From contig NZ_AXVJ01000042.1 of NCBI RefSeq assembly GCF_000482465.1, positions 1 through 64,000 on the forward strand: a DNA stretch of 64,000 nt, written 5' to 3'. The first letter of the stretch is position 1; every line of letters starts with the position of its first letter. A program made the translations under genes and the position numbers. A model generated the notes under the pieces. The model ran no database searches. It was not told the DNA's origin and was given only the letters and a program-made list of their open reading frames with translations. Source of the stretch: Runella limosa DSM 17973 (GTDB taxonomy: Bacteria > Bacteroidota > Bacteroidia > Cytophagales > Spirosomataceae). Below are positions 54,720 to 63,972 of the stretch, one piece after another.

Positions 54720-55250
54720 ATGCTGACGGTCAAAGACAAAAAGTTTGTTCCATTTATCGAAAAACAACCACTCGAAGAGCGAATTGCGGAGTTGGGGCGC
54801 GAAATTAACGAAGATTACCGAGACAAGAACCCTCTTTTTGTGGTCGTCCTCAACGGAGCTTTTATGTTTGCCGCCGAGCTGATGAAAAGTGTGACGATTC
54901 CGTGTGAGATTACCTTCGTACGTGTATCGTCGTATTCAAAAACCCAATCGACGGGTGAAGTAACGGAAGTATTGGGATTGAAAGAACCCATTCGCGACCG
55001 TCACGTGATTATCGTCGAGGATATTGTCGATACGGGACTTACGATGAACAAGCTTCTCTTTCAACTTTCGGCCCAGCGCCCCGAGTCGATTCAAGTAGCA
55101 ACTATGTTGTTCAAACCCAAAGCCCTCAAAACGCCACTAAGTGTTAAGTACGCTGCTTTTGAAATAGAAAATCGTTTTGTGCTTGGCTATGGCCTTGATT
55201 ATGAAGGATATGGTCGAAATGTGGACGGAGTTTATGTTCTAGCACCGTAG
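54720..55250 (+). CDS. hpt: Hypoxanthine phosphoribosyltransferase
   Basis: A 176-residue purine salvage enzyme making IMP (and probably GMP) from hypoxanthine or guanine and PRPP. The PRPP-binding loop is VIIVEDIVDTGLTM; the preceding VVVLNGAFMFAAELM and the RVSSYSKTQSTGE flexible loop match bacterial HPRTs; FVLGYGLDYEGYGRN is the C-terminal base-binding segment. Cytoplasmic, typical length. Confidence 0.95.
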   Translation: MLTVKDKKFVPFIEKQPLEERIAELGREINEDYRDKNPLFVVVLNGAFMFAAELMKSVTIPCEITFVRVSSYSKTQSTGEVTEVLGLKEPIRDRHVIIVEDIVDTGLTMNKLLFQLSAQRPESIQVATMLFKPKALKTPLSVKYAAFEIENRFVLGYGLDYEGYGRNVDGVYVLAP

Positions 55251-55305
55251 CCCGATTAGCCTTTTATTCAGTTTCTTTATCAACACCTAACCAACCATTT
55301 TCTTC

Positions 55306-55914
55306 ATGTCTGATTTCCAAATTTACCTTGGATTGGGGTTTGACCACATCACCGACCCCAACGGTTACGACCACATTTTGTTTGTAGTGGCTTTGTGCGC
55401 CATTTACGCTTTTCGCGATTGGAAAAAAGTACTGGTGCTGATTACGGCCTTTACGCTAGGCCACTCGGTAACGTTGGCATTGGCAACGTTAAAGCTGATT
55501 ACGTACCGTTCCGACATCATTGAGTTTCTCATTCCCATCACCATTTTTGCCACAGCGGTATCCAATTTCTCAGATAATAGCCTCGGCGAACCAAAATCCC
55601 CCAAACTGCGGTACATCTTCGCGGCTTGTTTTGGCTTAATTCACGGCATGGGATTTTCCAACTATTTGCGAAGCTTGTTGGGTGAGCAAGAGAGCATTAT
55701 CATGCCCTTGTTTTCGTTTAATCTAGGCTTAGAGTTGGGACAATTGGTCATTGTGGCTATTGCATTGGGAATTGCCTCTTTGTTTGTCGAAATCATTAAG
55801 TTAAAACGCCTCACATGGAATCACTTGATTTCGGGGATTGTAGCGGGAATGGCCTTGTCGCTGATTCTTAACAATGAGCTATTTCGTACCCTTATGGGAC
55901 TTCCAGTGGAATAA
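55306..55914 (+). CDS. HupE/UreJ-like membrane protein
   Basis: A 202-residue polytopic membrane protein with about six hydrophobic segments. Conserved His-rich motifs are GFDHITDPNGYDHILF at residues 13-28, GHSVTLALA near 63 and HGMGFSNYLRSLLG near 111, the hallmarks of the HupE/UreJ family, often linked to nickel or cobalt handling. No urease or hydrogenase gene is nearby, so the ion is uncertain. The N-terminal ligand-bearing extension seen in longer relatives is absent. Confidence 0.85.
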   Translation: MSDFQIYLGLGFDHITDPNGYDHILFVVALCAIYAFRDWKKVLVLITAFTLGHSVTLALATLKLITYRSDIIEFLIPITIFATAVSNFSDNSLGEPKSPKLRYIFAACFGLIHGMGFSNYLRSLLGEQESIIMPLFSFNLGLELGQLVIVAIALGIASLFVEIIKLKRLTWNHLISGIVAGMALSLILNNELFRTLMGLPVE

Positions 55915-56004
55915 TGTCGCAAAAAAGCCCCTACGCGTCTATGCCTTGACCTAATTTTGAGTGATTTACCTTATTTTTACTATTCAACTAACAACCAAGT
56001 ACCA

Positions 56005-58389
56005 ATGAGAAAACAGTTTATTTTTTACTGGCTTATGCTCAGTACGGGCTTATTATTTGCCCAACCCCCTGCGGCCAACTACCATGCCAATTCACGTTTT
56101 GAGCAATTAGGCGCTCAACTCCCCACCCCAAATACGACACGTACGGCTTCGGGAGCACCTGGAAAAGACTTTTGGCAACAACGCGCCGATTATGACATCA
56201 AAGCCGAATTGGACGATGAACAACGCAAAATCACAGGAACCGAAACCATTACGTACCACAACTACTCACCCGATGAGTTGAAGTTTGTGTGGTTACAACT
56301 TGACCAAAATTTGTTTGCCAAAGGGTCGATCAATGCCCTTTCGCAGCACAATAGCATTCAGCCGCAAATGTCGTCAAACGCTGTGCGTGGACTAAATGCG
56401 CCAAGCTCGGTACGTACGACGGTGGCGGGTGATAAAGAATATGATTTTAAAATTACGGCGGTGAAGGATGCAAAAACGGGTAAGCCGTTGGCATATACCA
56501 TCAACAACACCATGATGCGCATTGAGTTGCCTGCGAGTATTAAAACAGGCCAATCATACGCGTTTTCGGTGGATTGGAACTACTTCATCAACGAATACTA
56601 CGGTCGTGCAGGGTATGAATTTTTTCCAAAAGATGGAAACTCTAACTACTTCATTGCGCACTGGTTTCCGCGTATGTGCGTTTATGATGACGTAAACGGC
56701 TGGCAACACAAGCAGTTTTTGGGCCAAGGGGAATTTACCTTGACATTTGGAAACTACAAAGTGGCTTTGACAGTGCCTAACGACCACATCGTAGGAGCAA
56801 CGGGAGAATTGCAAAACGCTGCTCAGGTCTTGACTTCGGAGCAACAAAAGCGGTTGGAGCAGGCTAAATCAGCTACGCGCCCTGTGTTGATTGTGAGCCA
56901 AGAGGAAGCCGAAAAAGCAGAAAAAGGCAAGCCAACGGGTAAGAAAACGTGGGTATTTAAAGCGGATAACGTTCGTGACTTTGCGTTTTCTACGAGCCGT
57001 AAGTTTATTTGGGATGCGATGCAAATCGACCAAGCGGGCAAGAAAGTAATGTGTATGTCGCTTTACTCAAAAGAAGGAAACCCGCTTTGGGGTAAATACT
57101 CGACGATGGTGGTGGCGCATACGATTAAGTCATACTCAAAATATACGATTGATTATCCTTATCCAGTAGCGTACTCGTGCCACGCGAGCGGCGGTGGGAT
57201 GGAGTATCCGATGATTTCGTTCAACGGTGGACGCCCTGAGCCCGATGGAACCTATTCGGAAGGAATTAAATACGGAATGATTGGGGTAATTATTCACGAA
57301 GTAGGCCACAACTTTTTCCCAATGATTGTCAACTCTGACGAGCGTCAGTGGGGATGGATGGACGAAGGCTTGAATACATTCGTGCAGTACTTGACCGAAA
57401 AAGAATGGGACAAAGACTACCCAACGCGTCGTGGTGAGCCTCAGTACATTACTGATTACATGAAGCAAGGAACCGAAAATTTGGTACCCATCATGACGAG
57501 CTCAGACAACATCATGCAGTACGGGCCTAACGCTTACGCCAAACCTGCGACGGGCTTGAATATCTTGCGCGAAACCGTCATGGGGCGTGAATTGTTTGAT
57601 TATGCGTTTAAAGAATACGCACGTCGTTGGGCATTTAAAAACCCAACTCCCGCTGATTTCTTCCGTACGATGGAAGATGCGTCGGGCGTGGACTTGGATT
57701 GGTTTTGGAAAGGTTGGTTCTACGGTGTTGAGCCCGTTGACCAAGATTTGGTGGAAGTAGAATGGTTTGCCCTCGACACGCAAAATCCAGAAATTACAAA
57801 ATCAAGCGCTAAAAAAGAAGCTGAAGACAAGCGTAATACCGTGGCTCGTCAGCGTGATAAAGACTTCATCAAAGAATCGGTGGTAGAGAAAAATCCTGAC
57901 ATGAAAGATTTCTACAACTCGTACGACCCTTACAAAGTAACGGACGCTGACAAGAAGAAATACGAAACGTACTTGGCAAGTTTAACACCCGACGAGCGTA
58001 AGTTGGTCGAATCAGGTATGAATTTCTATACCTTAAAAGTGAAGAACAAAGGTGGTTTGCCGATGCCCGTGATTGTGAAGATGCAATTTGAGGACGGCAC
58101 TGATTCGGTAGCTCGCTTCCCAGCGGAAATCTGGCGTTTGAACGACCAACAAGTGTCGAAAGTAGTAACGACGAAGAAAAAAGTGGTTCAGTGGACATTG
58201 GATCCATATCGTGAGATTGCGGACATCGACGAAGAAAGCAACAGCTTCCCACGTCAACCAGCGCAACCAACGCGTTTCCAAATGTTCAAAGGCGGAGGTT
58301 TTCAACGTGGTGGCAGCAACCCAATGCGTGAAGCTCAACAAGCGCAACCACCTAAAGCAGGTCAGCAAGGCGGCGCCAAGAATGACTAA
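56005..58389 (+). CDS. M1 family metallopeptidase
   Basis: A 794-residue exported zinc peptidase. Starting at the ATG at 56005 places a signal peptide at residues 1-19 (ending LLFAQ); an upstream ATG at 55957 adds non-signal residues. The zinc site is exact: H431-E-V-G-H, then 18 residues and the third ligand Glu in WMDEGLN. The usual exopeptidase GAMEN motif is GGMEY here, so classic aminopeptidase behaviour is not assured. The C-terminal 90 residues are rich in Gln, Pro and Gly. Followed by a strong palindrome. Confidence 0.92.
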   Translation: MRKQFIFYWLMLSTGLLFAQPPAANYHANSRFEQLGAQLPTPNTTRTASGAPGKDFWQQRADYDIKAELDDEQRKITGTETITYHNYSPDELKFVWLQLDQNLFAKGSINALSQHNSIQPQMSSNAVRGLNAPSSVRTTVAGDKEYDFKITAVKDAKTGKPLAYTINNTMMRIELPASIKTGQSYAFSVDWNYFINEYYGRAGYEFFPKDGNSNYFIAHWFPRMCVYDDVNGWQHKQFLGQGEFTLTFGNYKVALTVPNDHIVGATGELQNAAQVLTSEQQKRLEQAKSATRPVLIVSQEEAEKAEKGKPTGKKTWVFKADNVRDFAFSTSRKFIWDAMQIDQAGKKVMCMSLYSKEGNPLWGKYSTMVVAHTIKSYSKYTIDYPYPVAYSCHASGGGMEYPMISFNGGRPEPDGTYSEGIKYGMIGVIIHEVGHNFFPMIVNSDERQWGWMDEGLNTFVQYLTEKEWDKDYPTRRGEPQYITDYMKQGTENLVPIMTSSDNIMQYGPNAYAKPATGLNILRETVMGRELFDYAFKEYARRWAFKNPTPADFFRTMEDASGVDLDWFWKGWFYGVEPVDQDLVEVEWFALDTQNPEITKSSAKKEAEDKRNTVARQRDKDFIKESVVEKNPDMKDFYNSYDPYKVTDADKKKYETYLASLTPDERKLVESGMNFYTLKVKNKGGLPMPVIVKMQFEDGTDSVARFPAEIWRLNDQQVSKVVTTKKKVVQWTLDPYREIADIDEESNSFPRQPAQPTRFQMFKGGGFQRGGSNPMREAQQAQPPKAGQQGGAKND

Positions 58390-58397
58390 TATTGGCT

Positions 58398-58430
58398 AGA
58401 CCTTCCAAGTTTCAAAAACTTGGAAGGTCT
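58398..58430. repeat. Perfect 15-bp palindrome after the M1 gene
   Basis: AGACCTTCCAAGTTT and AAACTTGGAAGGTCT pair around CAA. It could terminate transcription, but no T-run follows directly; the sequence type resembles intergenic palindromes that recur in Cytophagales genomes (from memory, not checked). Confidence 0.65.
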
Positions 58431-58536
58431 AAAGGGATAACTCATCAAAGCAGTAAACAGAAGGTTTTCATCGACCAGTTGTTTACTGCTTTTTTTATGG
58501 CACAACATTTGCCTTCATTTGTCAAAACTCAAAAAT

Positions 58537-59913
58537 ATGCCGAATAACCGTTGGATTCTTTGTGCTTGTATTGTCATTTTGGCAAGTTGGAAACCTTCTT
58601 TTGCTCAAAAAAAACTACGAATAGAAGCTAAAATTGCCAATATAAAACCCATGCGGCTGATTTTGGCGCAGTATTTTGCAGGACAACAAATGCCCGTAGA
58701 TACTGCTATTTTGGGCGCCGACGGCCGTGTAGTTTGGCAGACCGATGCCATTCCCGAAGGTGTTTGTCGGATTGTGGGGTTAGGTCGAGGGCTAGATATT
58801 TTTGTGACGGGGACACAACAGTTTTTCTTTGAAGCCGATTATAAAGACCTGATTGCCAGTATTCGTTTTAAAAACTCCCCCGAAAATACCCTGTTTTTTG
58901 ATTACCAACGAGAACTACGGCGGCGCTACCAATCGGCATTGGCGGAGCGTCAGCGTATGGGGGTAAAAGAAGACTCGGATCCGCGCTGGAAAAATCGTTT
59001 TCAAGAACTCAATCAACAAGTGAAGGATTTTGTCGATTCACTTTATCAAAAACACCCTACCTACTTGAGTACACGTTTTTTGAAAAGTTACCAAGAACCT
59101 AACTTACCCATTTTGCCCGTTCAGAAATTATCGGCCAAAGATTCTCTGTATTTGAGAAACTACGCGTGGGAGCATTTTTTTGATAACGCTTTTCTTTTCG
59201 ACGAACGAATGGTCTATACCTCCACTGTTCCTGCACGCTTTGACCGATTTTTGAAAGCGCTTCCTCAATTTGAAAAAGAGCACCGCCGCAAGTTAATAGA
59301 GGGTCTTATTCAGAAAACCAAAGGAACAACCGAACTCCGCAAATACATCATCGGTGGGCTTGCCCAAAGGGTTGAATTAACATCTAATCCAGATTTTGAC
59401 CAGCTTTTCGAACAAATTGTGGATAACTATGTGGAAAACGATACAAAATTGTGGGATGCGAGTACTTTACAGCGATTAAAAGAACTAAAATTCATAAAGG
59501 CCAACGTTGCTATCGGAAACACATTTCCTAAAATACCTCTCTCGATGGTGGACGGAAAGGCGTTGCATTGGGAAGATATACACAGCGATTACACTTTATT
59601 GTTTTTCTATGACCCAGGCTGTACACATTGCCGAGAGGCTACGCCAGCGTTGGTGACAATGGCCAAACAATACGCCAATAAAATGAAGGTGGTAGCCATT
59701 ACACTCGACCCCAACGAGGCACAATGGAAGGCATTTATCAATCAATTTCAAACTGAAAATTTTGTCAACGTCAGAGATGCAGCTCGCTCAATTGAGTTTT
59801 ATAAGCTGGGGGTCATAGAATACCCCACCATCTATCTGCTCGACCGAGACAAAAAAATAGTGGGGCGCTGGTTGAAGGTAGAAGAACTACCGTCTTATCT
59901 GGTCAGTCGGTAA
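58537..59913 (+). CDS. Thioredoxin-fold protein (TlpA/DUF5106-like), exported
   Basis: About 458 residues. Start at the ATG at 58537; the frame also has a TTG at 58519 that is less likely. A signal peptide (ending PSFAQ) precedes a DUF4369/DUF5106-like N-terminal part (about 25-330) and a C-terminal thioredoxin domain with redox motif C362-T-H-C365 in YDPGCTHCREATPAL, then the cis-Pro segment IEYPTIYLLD. It is probably a periplasmic thiol-disulfide oxidoreductase. Its last 19 bp overlap the end of the convergent barrel-protein gene. Confidence 0.87.
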   Translation: MPNNRWILCACIVILASWKPSFAQKKLRIEAKIANIKPMRLILAQYFAGQQMPVDTAILGADGRVVWQTDAIPEGVCRIVGLGRGLDIFVTGTQQFFFEADYKDLIASIRFKNSPENTLFFDYQRELRRRYQSALAERQRMGVKEDSDPRWKNRFQELNQQVKDFVDSLYQKHPTYLSTRFLKSYQEPNLPILPVQKLSAKDSLYLRNYAWEHFFDNAFLFDERMVYTSTVPARFDRFLKALPQFEKEHRRKLIEGLIQKTKGTTELRKYIIGGLAQRVELTSNPDFDQLFEQIVDNYVENDTKLWDASTLQRLKELKFIKANVAIGNTFPKIPLSMVDGKALHWEDIHSDYTLLFFYDPGCTHCREATPALVTMAKQYANKMKVVAITLDPNEAQWKAFINQFQTENFVNVRDAARSIEFYKLGVIEYPTIYLLDRDKKIVGRWLKVEELPSYLVSR

Positions 59914-60566
59914 GAAGCTGTGAGTTGCAAGCCGCTGAAGCGTTGTTGAAAACGACTATCTCGCAATTGTGCTTCGCCAGGCACAGCATATGCAATGTAC
60001 ATATCGCTTACGCCTTGAATGCTGGCCAAATAACGTACGCCAATCGAAAGTTTGTTCAGATTGAGCGCGACCCCTGCATGGTAGCCAAACGCATAGGTGC
60101 GATAGGGCGAAAACGTAAGGGGCGTCGAAGAATATTGCGACAAGAAATTTTTGAGGTTACTGTCGTCAAACAATTGCAACGAAATGAGCGGTCCACCCGT
60201 AAATTCCAAACGTTTATGTTTGTAGCCTAACGAAAGCGGAATATCCAACTGCCCATATTGAATGGAAGTTTTATTCGTGCTTCCTGTCGATTCTATTTCA
60301 CCTCCTTTAACAGAAAGCAAAGCTTCGGCTTGTAGAAAAACATTTTCTGTGCTGCGTACATACGCACCTACTACGTAGCCTGCTTTGCTACTTCCTTGGG
60401 TGGTTATGGTTTCGGGTGTGGCCGAGCTTGACGTGACCCGACGCCCAAGAAAATCATCTCCTCTGAGCTGCGAAATCTGTAATCCCGCCTTTAATCCCCA
60501 CTCTGCTCGTTGGGCGTTTGCCCCCAAGGCCGTCAAAACACAAAAAGCGGCAAGTAATCGTTTCAT
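59895..60566 (-). CDS. Outer-membrane beta-barrel (porin-like) protein
   Basis: About 223 residues. I start at the ATG at 60566, which gives a clean signal peptide (ending LGANAQ); the 60623 ATG adds non-signal residues. The mature part begins AEWGLKAGLQIS, typical of small outer-membrane barrels of the OmpA/PorT-like (outer membrane protein beta-barrel) type, and ends with an aromatic-rich strand GLQLTASYRLTR. Function unknown. It converges with the thioredoxin-fold gene. Confidence 0.8.
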   Translation of the reverse strand: MKRLLAAFCVLTALGANAQRAEWGLKAGLQISQLRGDDFLGRRVTSSSATPETITTQGSSKAGYVVGAYVRSTENVFLQAEALLSVKGGEIESTGSTNKTSIQYGQLDIPLSLGYKHKRLEFTGGPLISLQLFDDSNLKNFLSQYSSTPLTFSPYRTYAFGYHAGVALNLNKLSIGVRYLASIQGVSDMYIAYAVPGEAQLRDSRFQQRFSGLQLTASYRLTR

Positions 60567-60652
60567 AAAACTCCTTTTTATAGTTTTAAAATAGATAAGT
60601 AATTTTCTAGTTTCAAAGTTCACTATCTTTTGCCCATAAATCCAACAAACGA

Positions 60653-62695
60653 ATGAAAAAACACCTACTGGTCTTACTTAGCGTTCTTATTCAGTGTGCG
60701 TATCAAAGCCATGCGCAAGAGGTAGATGTCTGTGTATATGGCGGAACTTCGGCGGGCGTCATTGCCGCTTATACTGCGGCCAAATCAGGAAAAAAAGTCC
60801 TTTTGATTGAGCCTAGTCGGCATTTGGGCGGCCTTAGTTCGGGTGGATTGGGCCAAACCGATATTGGAAATAAGTACGCGATTATGGGCGTAGCCCGTGA
60901 TTTTTACCGTCGCATTGGCCAGCATTACGGCAAATTTGAACAATGGACGTTTGAGCCACACGTTGCCGAGCAATTATTTAATGACTACATCAAAAGCGCT
61001 AACGTACCTGTTTGGCTCGAACATCGTTTGGTAAAGGTTCAAAAACAAGGAGAAAAAATTCAGTCCATTGAAGTAACCGCTTCCGAATCAAAAGGTGAAA
61101 AAGTTCGTCTCGTCAAAGCTAAAATGTTTATCGACTGCACCTATGAAGGCGATTTGATGGCCCAAGCTGGAGTTAGTTATATCGTTGGTCGTGAAGCCAA
61201 TAGCCAATACAACGAAACGTGGAATGGGGTACAAATGCACGACAAACACCAATTCCCCGAAGGCATTGACCCGTACAAAACTCCTAGCGATTCTTCAAGC
61301 GGGTTGCTGTGGGGAATTTCTACGGCAGCATTAGCCCAAACGGGTTCGGGTGATAAGCTATTGCAAGCCTATAATTTTCGGTTATGTTTGACCAAAGACC
61401 CTGCCAATCGAATCCCAATTACCAAGCCAGCGCGCTATGACTCAACGAAGTATGAATTGTTGTTGCGCCAAGTGGCAGTTGAGAAACCAGCGCACATCAA
61501 TTGGGGGGTATTGCACATTGCTGATATGCCCAATTCAAAGACGGATATTAACAACAAAGGAGGTTTTTCAACGGATATGATTGGCATGAATCATTCGTTT
61601 GCCGAAGCTGATTACCAAACTCGAAAAAAAATCATCAAAGAGCACGAAGACTACACCAAGGGCTTTTTGTATTTCGTAGGCCACGACCCCAGAATGCCCC
61701 AACATTTGCGTCAACAAATGCTCGAATGGGGATACCCAAAAGATGAGTACCTTGACAATAACCACTTTTCGCACCAAATCTACGTCCGAGAAGCGCGCCG
61801 AATGGTGGGAGAATACGTGATGACGCAGCATAATTGTGAAGGCCGAGAAATAGTAAAAGATGGCGTTGGAATGGCGGCCTACACCATGGATTCGCACAAC
61901 TGTCAGCGGATACTTTTCAAAAACCCCGCCACGGGAAAAATGGAGGTTCGCAACGAGGGCGATGTACAAGTGGGTGGTTTTCCCCCCTACCCGATTAACT
62001 ATCGGTCATTGATTCCTCGCAAGGCAGAATGCCAAAACTTGTTTGTCCCCGTATGCTTATCGGCGACGCACATTGCCTACGGTTCTATTCGGATGGAACC
62101 TGTTTTTATGGCACTTGGGCAAGCGGCGGCGATGGCGGCAGTTCAGGCTATCAACAGTAAAAAAGCTATTCAAGAAATAGACATTGAAACACTTCAAAGA
62201 ACGCTAAAAACCAATCCGCTCGTGGATGGTAGTCAACCCGAAATTTTATTGGATAACGATGTTACTCCTACAAATATCCAAGTAGTAGGCGATTGGCAAA
62301 CCCTGAAAACGGGAAGTAAGTATGCCGCAACGCAGTTGACCGATAACTCCCTTGGAAAAACAGCAAAATCAGTTCGGTTTACGCCCGAAATTTCCCAAAA
62401 TGGAGAATACGAACTATACATCTATAACCCTAACCCAACGGGGGGCGGAGGCAACCCGGGCGATGCCCAAAATCAGTCCAAAGCAAGTAAAACAAAGTTA
62501 AAAGTAAAAGCAGGGAATCAAGAGCAAGAACTGGTCATTTCGACCCGCGAACAAGTGAGTGACTGGATTCGAGTAGGGAGTTTTTCGTTGGTCAAAGGGA
62601 ACGGAAATTTTGTCGAAATAACCAACCAAAATGCGGATGGAATCGTTGTCGCAGATGCCGTACTGTTTGTTCCAAAGCGCACAGCCAGACGATAG
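60653..62695 (+). CDS. Exported FAD-dependent oxidoreductase with C-terminal golvesin-like domain
   Basis: A 680-residue protein with a signal peptide (residues 1-21, ending HAQ). The FAD-binding Rossmann fold starts at residue 24 with CVYGGTSAGVIAAYTAA and includes GGLSSGGLGQTDIG, as in the FAD_oxidored family that is often mis-annotated as xanthan lyase. Residues about 540-675 form a beta-rich golvesin / carbohydrate-binding-like domain (NGEYELYIYNPNP; NADGIVVADAVLF). Probably acts in the periplasm on an unknown sugar- or polyol-type substrate. Its stop lies in one arm of a complex inverted repeat. Confidence 0.85.
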   Translation: MKKHLLVLLSVLIQCAYQSHAQEVDVCVYGGTSAGVIAAYTAAKSGKKVLLIEPSRHLGGLSSGGLGQTDIGNKYAIMGVARDFYRRIGQHYGKFEQWTFEPHVAEQLFNDYIKSANVPVWLEHRLVKVQKQGEKIQSIEVTASESKGEKVRLVKAKMFIDCTYEGDLMAQAGVSYIVGREANSQYNETWNGVQMHDKHQFPEGIDPYKTPSDSSSGLLWGISTAALAQTGSGDKLLQAYNFRLCLTKDPANRIPITKPARYDSTKYELLLRQVAVEKPAHINWGVLHIADMPNSKTDINNKGGFSTDMIGMNHSFAEADYQTRKKIIKEHEDYTKGFLYFVGHDPRMPQHLRQQMLEWGYPKDEYLDNNHFSHQIYVREARRMVGEYVMTQHNCEGREIVKDGVGMAAYTMDSHNCQRILFKNPATGKMEVRNEGDVQVGGFPPYPINYRSLIPRKAECQNLFVPVCLSATHIAYGSIRMEPVFMALGQAAAMAAVQAINSKKAIQEIDIETLQRTLKTNPLVDGSQPEILLDNDVTPTNIQVVGDWQTLKTGSKYAATQLTDNSLGKTAKSVRFTPEISQNGEYELYIYNPNPTGGGGNPGDAQNQSKASKTKLKVKAGNQEQELVISTREQVSDWIRVGSFSLVKGNGNFVEITNQNADGIVVADAVLFVPKRTARR

Positions 62696-62731
62696 TCAGA
62701 CTGTGCGCTTTGGCTGGTCTGACTATCGTCT
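62672..62731. repeat. Two interlocked inverted repeats (pseudoknot order)
   Basis: Arm A is CCAAAGCGCACAG at 62672-62684 with its complement CTGTGCGCTTTGG at 62701-62713. Arm B is AGACGATAGTCAGAC at 62687-62701 with its complement GTCTGACTATCGTCT at 62717-62731. The order is A, B, A', B', so the two perfect stems cannot form a simple hairpin together. The stop codon of the oxidoreductase is inside B. Confidence 0.85.
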
Positions 62732-62739
62732 ATTCAGGA

Positions 62740-63972
62740 TTAAGAAGGATCAAGCATTTTGCCCATAAACAAAACGGTATTAGACGTTTTTTCACTGATG
62801 ACAAACATAAACGGGCGGTCGGCGTGGTAGTAATTGTTAGGCCCTGCCGAAGTTAATTCAACGCCAATGGTCGTAACGGCTGCGGCTTCCGTTCCTTTTT
62901 CATCGACGGCTACGAAGGTGTTTTGTTTCACAAATCCGACGTTTAAGCCACCCTTAGAACTAATTTTGGTCAAATCAGCAACACCAGGGATAAAAGCCGT
63001 TGGCATTCCCATGGTTTGAAGAACACTGTTTAGCTTTACTTCGTATTCTAAAGTAAACTTGGGTAATCCAATCTTAGCTTTTGGAACCTCTTTCATTGAT
63101 TCTTGTAACTGTGACCATTCGTTGGCCGAAAAATTGGCAATCAAATTAGCGACTTGATTGCCATCTTTAGGGACAATCACCGTCATGGTATATTGGCCGT
63201 TGCCATAGGGAAGTTCATAAGCAAAGTAAGTAGCGCGAGTCCCAACCCTGACATTATCTTCCAAAAACATCATTTTCACGTTTTTCGTTTGGGTATCGGT
63301 CAGTTGGAATGGGTAGTCAGATGTTAATTTTTCAGCAAAGCTGGTTTTCCAATCACCCTTAAAATAGAGCGCATTCATCAAAAACATCACCATTTGGGGT
63401 TCGATGTTGTCCAGTACTTTTTTTATCTTTCCGTTGGTTTTGTCGCTTGCCCATTGGTTGAGAGGAGAAGCATCACTCCCAGTGTAAGAAGTGACGTCAG
63501 CCTTGAACCACGATTTCATGGTATTTAGGAAATTCGTTTCTGGCTGGAACGTATTCCGATACCATACCGAATTGGCCAGACCAAGTGTAACTTTAGGGTC
63601 GGCTTGCGGAAGAGCTTCCATCAATTTCTGATACACTTCGTTGGCTTCGGCTGTCGAGATTCCGCTAAGTTTGAGTGTTTGCTGGATTTCGTCGGCGGTT
63701 TTGCCATTGGCGCCGTTGAGGAGCATCCCGAGGGCGGTGTGCAAGCTCAAGGGAGATACAAAAACGTTTTTGCTTTTTTGAGCGGTTTCGTTGTTTAATG
63801 TTTTGAAAAACTCAAAAGCAAATTCGTTGGTTTGGTTAGAAAACTTCGATGGGATACCGATGGGAGTCACTTCATCAGCATTACTCGAAGAGGTGCAACC
63901 CAAGGCTGCCCAAAGTAAAAAAAGCGTGGCCGCAATGACCATTATGCTTTGGAAAAAAGAAGACGATTTCAT
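62740..63972 (-). CDS. Serpin-family protease inhibitor lipoprotein
   Basis: A 410-residue serpin with a lipoprotein signal (lipobox ALGC, C26). The serpin fold is complete, with LSLHTALGMLLNGANG, NALYFKGDWKTSF and the C-terminal DRPFMFVISEKTSNTVLFMGK. The reactive-loop hinge EKGTEAAAVT has small residues, the mark of an inhibitory serpin that can insert its loop. By spacing the scissile bond would be near LTS in GVELTSAGP, but the P1 residue is an estimate. It probably sits on the outer membrane and neutralises foreign or own serine/cysteine proteases. Only 28 bp upstream is in the window. Confidence 0.92.
   Translation of the reverse strand: MKSSSFFQSIMVIAATLFLLWAALGCTSSSNADEVTPIGIPSKFSNQTNEFAFEFFKTLNNETAQKSKNVFVSPLSLHTALGMLLNGANGKTADEIQQTLKLSGISTAEANEVYQKLMEALPQADPKVTLGLANSVWYRNTFQPETNFLNTMKSWFKADVTSYTGSDASPLNQWASDKTNGKIKKVLDNIEPQMVMFLMNALYFKGDWKTSFAEKLTSDYPFQLTDTQTKNVKMMFLEDNVRVGTRATYFAYELPYGNGQYTMTVIVPKDGNQVANLIANFSANEWSQLQESMKEVPKAKIGLPKFTLEYEVKLNSVLQTMGMPTAFIPGVADLTKISSKGGLNVGFVKQNTFVAVDEKGTEAAAVTTIGVELTSAGPNNYYHADRPFMFVISEKTSNTVLFMGKMLDPS

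Noticed and set aside
59419-59427. Single DnaA-box match (TGTGGATAA) in the thioredoxin-fold gene
   Set aside because: An isolated site inside coding sequence; expected occasionally by chance. The same applies to sites at 19670-19678 and 19873-19881, although these are closer to the cluster.
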